Source: Russula earlei
Taxonomy: Eukaryota > Basidiomycota > Agaricomycetes > Russulales > Russulaceae
Reading direction: 5' to 3'
Assembly (NCBI GenBank): GCA_025769875.1
Contig: JAGFNK010000048.1
Coordinates: forward strand, 119,324 to 183,323
DNA: 64,000 bases
The notes beneath the pieces were generated by a model. That model was not told where the DNA came from. It worked only from the letters and a program-made list of their open reading frames with translations, and searched no databases. Shown here piece by piece: positions 58,965-64,000 of the stretch; the first letter of the stretch is position 1; each line of letters opens with the position of its first letter. A program made the translations under genes and the position numbers.

Positions 58965-61900
58965 TTATGCGCTGGGTCGTCCAGCCGTAGCAGAGTAGAA
59001 TTCTTTGAGGAGTCTGGGGGCGTTGAGGTTGTGATGATCAACCCATGAGTCATCTGATGATGGGTAGCCTTTCCAGTGTACGAGGTATTGGAGTTTACGT
59101 GTTCGTCCAAACCTTCTGGCATCTAGAATGGCCTCAATCTCGTATTCTTCTTCACTATCGATGATCGGAGGGGGTTGTGTGAATGGCGTGCCATATTCTT
59201 CCGTTTCTATATATGGTAGGAGTAGATTGACATGGAAGACGTCGTGTATTTTCATAGATGACGGAAGTTGGAGTTGGTAGGCGACTTTGGAAATCTTTTT
59301 TATGATGGGGAAGGGTCCGTAACGTTTTGGGGTCAGCTTGCGGTTCCCTTGTGTTTTGAGGTTCTTGCCTTCTAGCCATACGAGGGTTCCTTCTTTCATT
59401 TCCGGGTTATCAGGTCTGGAGGGTTGTTGTTTACATTCTAAAAGTTGTTGTGCGTCGCGTCTGGATTGTTCTAGTTCTCTGAGTCGATTGGTTGAGGCGG
59501 GAACGTTGTTGTCCTTGAGGTTTATGTCGATCTGGGGTTTGAATCCCATGAGGAGTTCGTGTGGTGACCGTTGTGATGTTTCATGTTTCCACGAGTTATG
59601 TGTGTATTCTGCAATGGGAAGTATCTTTGCCCAGGAGTGTGGGTGGGTTGCGGTCCAGGGTCTCAAGTATTGTTCTAGCCAGGCATTCATTCTTTCAGTT
59701 TGTCCGTCGGTTTGAGGGTGGAATGCAGTGGACATGTTTTGTTTGATGCCTAGGCTTTTACATAATGCTTTGGAGAAGTTTGATGCAAATCGGGGGTCTC
59801 TGTCGGATATGATTCTTTTGGGGACTCCAAACCAAGGCACGAGGTGTTTTAGATACTCGTGTGCAACACCTGTTCCGTCGATCGTTTTGTTACATGGAAT
59901 AAATTTGGTTGCTTTAGAGCATCCTTGATCGACAATGGTGAGGATACTATCGAATCCTTCTGATCTTGGTAAGTCGGTGATGAGGTCCATTGACACGTAT
60001 TGAAAGGGGCCTTGCTCGATGTGTGTGTCGAGTGGAAAGGTTGTGGCTTTCTTTCTTGGTAGATTGGTTTTGGATTCTTGGCATTTGGCGCAACCTTTTA
60101 TGTATTGTTCTACGAATTGTCGTAGTTTGGGTCCTTCATAGTGTTGTTTGACTAGGTCCCATGTGTTGGCAATTCCAGGGTGTCCTGCAGGTGGGGCATC
60201 GTGAAACTGTCGTAGGATTTCTTGTCGTTTGTCTAGTTTGTCAGGTAAGTAGATTTTTCGTGTGAATATTTCAGGTGGAAGGAGGGTGGTTTTTTGTTCT
60301 TCTACCCCCTTGTTAAGGTCTTTGCGACGAGAAAGTGTGTCGGCGATTGTATTTGTGTGTCCGGGAATGTGTTCCATAATTAAGTTGAAGTCTTGCATAT
60401 ATTGCATCCATCTTGCTTGTCGTCCGGTTAGTTTTTGTGGTTCTTTGAAGTATGTCAAATTTTTGTGGTCTGTCCTTATTCGAACTGGGTTTCTCTGCAC
60501 CCAGGAAGAATGGTCGGCCACTTTTGAGGCCAAAGATGACAGCAGCTAGTTCTTTATCATGTGCGTCGTAATTTCTTTCTGCATCTAGTAGTGTTCTTGA
60601 ATAGAATGCTATAGGATGGAAGTCCATCTTCGTATTCTTGGAAATAACTGCTCCTATGGCAAATCCTGATGCGTCAGTATCGAGGATAAATTGTTTGGTC
60701 CAATCTGGAGTTCAGGAGAACTGGGTAGGATACGCATGTATCTTTTAGTGATTGGAATGCTTGTTGTTCTTTGGGTGTCCATTCCCATTGTTTATTCTTT
60801 TTTGTCAGGTCATTGAGCGGTTTGGCTTTAATTGAGAAATTTGGAATGAAGTTGCGGTAGAAGTTGCAGAATCCAAGGAAACTGCGAACTTCTTTTAATG
60901 TTTTTGGCGTAGGCCAGTCTTCAATCCCTTTGACCTTTATTGGGTCCATAGTGATCTTTCCTTCGCCAATGATTACGCCTAAGTATTCGACTTTTCTCTT
61001 GTGGAATTGGCATTTTTCTGGTTTAAGATATAGGTCGTGTTGTCTCAATTTTGATAGGATGTGGTCAACTTTCGATTTATGTCTTTCTTCATCATTTTCT
61101 GTGGCGATAATGATGTCGTCCATATAGATTTTCAACCATCCTTGAGCGAGTTCTTCTTGAAAGATGTCGTCCATCATTGTTTGGAAGGTTGCTGGAGAGT
61201 TAGTTAATCCAAAGAACATTACCGTTGGTTCAAATAGTCCGTCACTTGTTTTGAAGGCTGCTTTCCATTCGTCTCCCTCTTTAATCCTAATGTTGTTGTA
61301 GCCCCATCTGATGTCGAATTTAGTGAAGAGTTCTTTGCCTGCTAGGGCATGTATCAACTCTGGGATTAAAGGAAGTGGATAGACATTAGGTATGGTCCAT
61401 TTATTCAGGTTTCTATAGTCTTGTACTGGTCGAAATTTGCCATCCTTCTTTTTAATCAGGAAGAAGCCACTCGCATATGGTGAGTTGGATCTTCTAATTC
61501 GCTTTAATCGTAGATTTTGTTCGAGAACTTTTCCTTGCTCTTCTTTTTCTTTGGGAGAGAGGGGGTACACTCTGCAATTGATTGTCGTAGGGGCATCGGG
61601 TTTAAGATCGATAGCGTGATCCCACTTTCTTGGCCCAGGGAATCTCTCTGATTTTTGTTCTTCAAAAACTTGACCATAGGCATGATATTGGAGAGGGACT
61701 ATTTGTTGCCAAGTTAGTTGTTTTGATTGCATCTGGGATTCCGCTAATTGTTGGGCGATTGTAGTTTTTCGTAGTTGTGTTTGTACCCAAAGTTCATCGC
61801 CTTCTTCCCATTGTGCGATGTTCTTTATCCATTCTGGTGTTTCTTCGTCTCCAGATAAGGTTATCTCTCCTAACAACGTTCCATTGGTCCAATTGATCTC

Positions 61901-62240
61901 GGGGATTTGTTGATTCAAGGAAGGGGTATCCTAAAATTAGATCGTCTTGTCCGATATCTGCTATAAGGAATTGGTGTTTGCTTTTTTGTTCCAATAGTTC
62001 TAATTCCAAGTCTACCGCTTGAGTGATTTTTCCTAGACGATTAGGAGGTGTTATCAACATTTTTCACCACTCTCGGTGTCAACAATTTTCGCGTCTTCAA
62101 TTGAAGTTGTTTGGTCAATTTAGGGGATATGAAGCATTCCGTTGCTCCACTGTCGATTAACGCAGTTTTCTTTTCGGCTTTTGAGGTTCCAACGTACATA
62201 GTCAAGTTGACCTGCATTGACTTTCTTTTTATAATTTTAT
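58965..62240 (-). pseudogene. Gypsy-2 pol (protease, RT, RNase H, integrase, chromodomain)
   Basis: On the minus strand the protease site reads ALIDSGATECFI near 62150. Reverse transcriptase occupies 60674-61918, with KFDIRWGYNNIRIKEGDEW and the catalytic IYMDDIIIA. RNase H (FYSRTLLDAERNYDAHDKELAA) is in a second frame near 60600. Integrase and chromodomain are in one open frame, 58965-60533, with an H2C2 finger, DLITDLPRSEGFDSIL, ISDRDPRFAS and LVHWKGYPSSDDSW. Frame changes occur near 61918, 60690 and 60530, so the copy as written cannot make one polyprotein. Single-base sequencing errors are an alternative. Confidence 0.88.
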
Positions 62241-62305
62241 GTACATTGGTACCTAGGGCCCGAGCGAATCGCCGATATGCTCAGGCATCCGAAAAATCCT
62301 TTCCC

Positions 62306-63983
62306 TCATTGTCGTCGGTTCTCTCCATTCAGCATCCTAATGAACTCCTCTCTTTCCTCTTTAGAGAGGGCTTTGGCGGCTTTTGCAACTTTGGCTGTCA
62401 CACTTTCTTCAATGATTTCGACAACGGAAGATTCGGATGTGGTGGTGGTCACTTCTGCCGTGCGTGCGCGTGTTGGCTCGCATCTCGGTTTTGCAGGGCA
62501 GTCTCTGGCGAGGTGTCCTTGTTTTGAGCAATGAAAACATCTTCCTTCCGCGCGATGTTTTTCCTTGTCGGCTTCGGTGATCGCCTTGCGTGCTGCGCCT
62601 GCACTGGTATCCATCGCGTTCGGGTTCGCGTGGTGGAAGGCGCGCGCGCGGTGCGGCGGCGTTGTTGGTGGTGTTGCCGCGCGTGCCCCAATTTGAAAGG
62701 TGGGCCCAAGGGCGACTGTTGCTTGAATTGGTGTTCCTGTTGTGAGTGTTGGCGTGATCGGTGAGGACTGCGCGTTTACGCATCCAGATGCGATGTTGTT
62801 TTTGGGCACCGGTCATCCATTCCAAGAAGGTGGTTGGGTCTTCCTGACTAATGATTGCTTCAACCAACGGTTTGGGAAGGCCACACGCGAACAGGCGCAT
62901 AACCATAGGATTGTCCGTGTGCAAGGATCCTCGTTGAGCTAATAGTTCAAAATTAGCTATGTATTCGTCGAGATTATTTTCCTTCATCTTGAGTTCACGG
63001 AGTTGGTCTTGTGCGCGTTCGCGTTCAGCGTAGTCGGTGAACGCTTGCTTAAATTGCTGTTCCATAGCTTGCCAAGCAGTAAGGCCGAAGGGAATTTCTT
63101 CCGGATCGAGCATGACCTTTTCAAGCCATTCGTCCATGGCTTCAACCCAACCGTCGATGCGGGGTCCTTCCATTAATGATAAGAAGTAGGCACATTTCTT
63201 AATGGGATTTTGAGCAATTTTGCTGTCGAAATTCATCCTCATGAAACGTCGAAACGCGGTGAGGAATGCGTGAGTGCATGCGCGATCGCCGTTGAAGGCT
63301 TTGGGTGGAATGCCTTCAAGTTTGCCATTATCCGAGGGGGCGTGCATCGCGGTCGTACGTGGCGTATGCACCATAGTCATCAGGGTCGGGGCTGGGAGGT
63401 CGTCTATCGCGTCCCTTGAATCCTTGAAACAATGATGGGCATGGGTATGCCTGCGCCGTTCCGGACGATGCCAGCTGTTGGGGTATTTGTGCGGGTGGCT
63501 CTTCTGGTTCGTCGGCCGCGACGAAAAGTTGCGTTGTGGTCTGGGGTTCTTGTTCCATGGGTTCGGCAGGCACGGGTCCGGGGGTTGGTGCGCGAGACGG
63601 GTTCTTCGAGTTCGGAACTGGTTCTCCTGATTTAATGAGCTGTTCCATATCAAGACCCTTGAGGGGGTCAGAAGTCAGTCCAAGGGCCAGGCGTGCGATG
63701 CGGTAGGCCTTGAAGTAGTCTTCGCGGCGTCGGATTTCGAACCACACGCCGTAGAGTGTTCCAAGGCCTACTTTGGCCCTTCTGTAGTAAGCATAGTACC
63801 CAGGTCCAGGGTACACTGTCTATTCCTACTCTGAGGAAGTAAGCATTTTCTCTGAAGGCTTCAGGGACAAATGCGTCGTCGAGGTCCAGGGTTCAGCTTG
63901 AAAGGACATTTGAGTTTCTTCAGTCCTTCTTCTGTAGGCTTTCCTTGTCCTTTGAACCTCCAGTCTCTGGCCATGGAAGTCAT
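62306..63983 (-). pseudogene. Gypsy-2 gag
   Basis: The minus-strand start is probably ATG 63983 (MTSMARDWRFKGQ). The reading then moves between three frames. The middle block (about 62750-63330) holds FNGDRACTHAFLTAFRRFMRMN and ANFELLAQRG, a retrotransposon gag/capsid domain. The C-terminal block carries the zinc knuckle CFHCSKQGHLARDC near 62510 and ends KEEREEFIRMLNGENRRQ. At least three frame changes are needed to join the blocks (near 63870, 63400 and 62700). Confidence 0.82.
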
Positions 63984-64000
63984 TTTCTCAAAATCGTTGT

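Larger units (their letters stand above)
57158..64000 (-). mobile_element. Gypsy-2 chromovirus, minus strand, continues past the window
   Basis: The 3' LTR lies at the left end, and gag runs off the right end. Order on the minus strand: gag, protease, RT, RNase H, integrase, chromodomain, extra ORF, LTR. It inserted into Gypsy-1. The left flank is GGTGG; the matching TSD would be beyond 64000. Codons are intact over long stretches, but several single-base frame changes occur. Confidence 0.9.

Overview
The window looks like nuclear DNA of a mushroom-forming fungus (Basidiomycota, probably Agaricomycetes). The host genes are GC-rich and cut by many introns of about 47-65 nt with GT(A/G)NGT donors. 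The other half is packed with LTR retrotransposons, a LINE, a hAT transposon and a MITE of kinds common in these genomes. No rRNA, tRNA or CRISPR signal was seen.

Region 1 (1-19577) is host-like. It holds a frameshifted lipase relic on the minus strand (5803-6800) beside a perfect 37-bp hairpin. A complete seven-exon gene for the 51-kDa flavoprotein subunit of mitochondrial complex I follows (7068-8861, nuo51/NDUFV1). Next come a secreted agmatinase-type ureohydrolase with one GC-AG intron (12480-14088) and a membrane-anchored pepsin-type aspartic protease with a long Ser/Gly-rich cytoplasmic tail (14521-17470). Last is a single orphan exon of ER glucosidase I (GH63), cut off where a hAT transposon starts.

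Region 2 (19576-48960) is a nested transposon pile whose order of insertion can be read from target-site duplications (TSDs). A hAT element (19576-36018) received a 5'-truncated LINE (19797-30618, 16-bp TSD). The LINE then received a Harbinger-like MITE (TSD TAA, itself hit by solo LTR A), a Copia element (Copia-1, TSD GGTAG), and solo LTRs B (GCCTT) and C (GGGAA). The hAT transposase was also split by solo LTR D, which holds solo LTR H. To the right, a palindromic foldback element (36442-48960) carries Copia-2 (36602-48733, TSD ATATG). Copia-2 is broken by solo LTRs E, G and F, and F contains a decayed third Copia.

Region 3 (48961-64000) holds one small intact-looking gene for a predicted secreted protein of 122 aa (49383-49806). 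It is followed by a Gypsy chromovirus (Gypsy-1, plus strand, from about 50367) into which a second Gypsy (Gypsy-2, minus strand, 57158 to beyond the window) has inserted. Gypsy-1 has a canonical -1 slippery heptamer at the gag stop. Its seven other in-frame stops are all TGA, as expected from CpG decay of CGA codons. Gypsy-2 carries an extra ORF in the env position with two CCHC zinc knuckles.

The nuo51, agmatinase and protease genes appear intact and are not obviously functionally linked. The transposon genes are almost all broken. Coordinates of introns and element edges were derived by reading codons and TSDs by eye; no alignment or database search was run.
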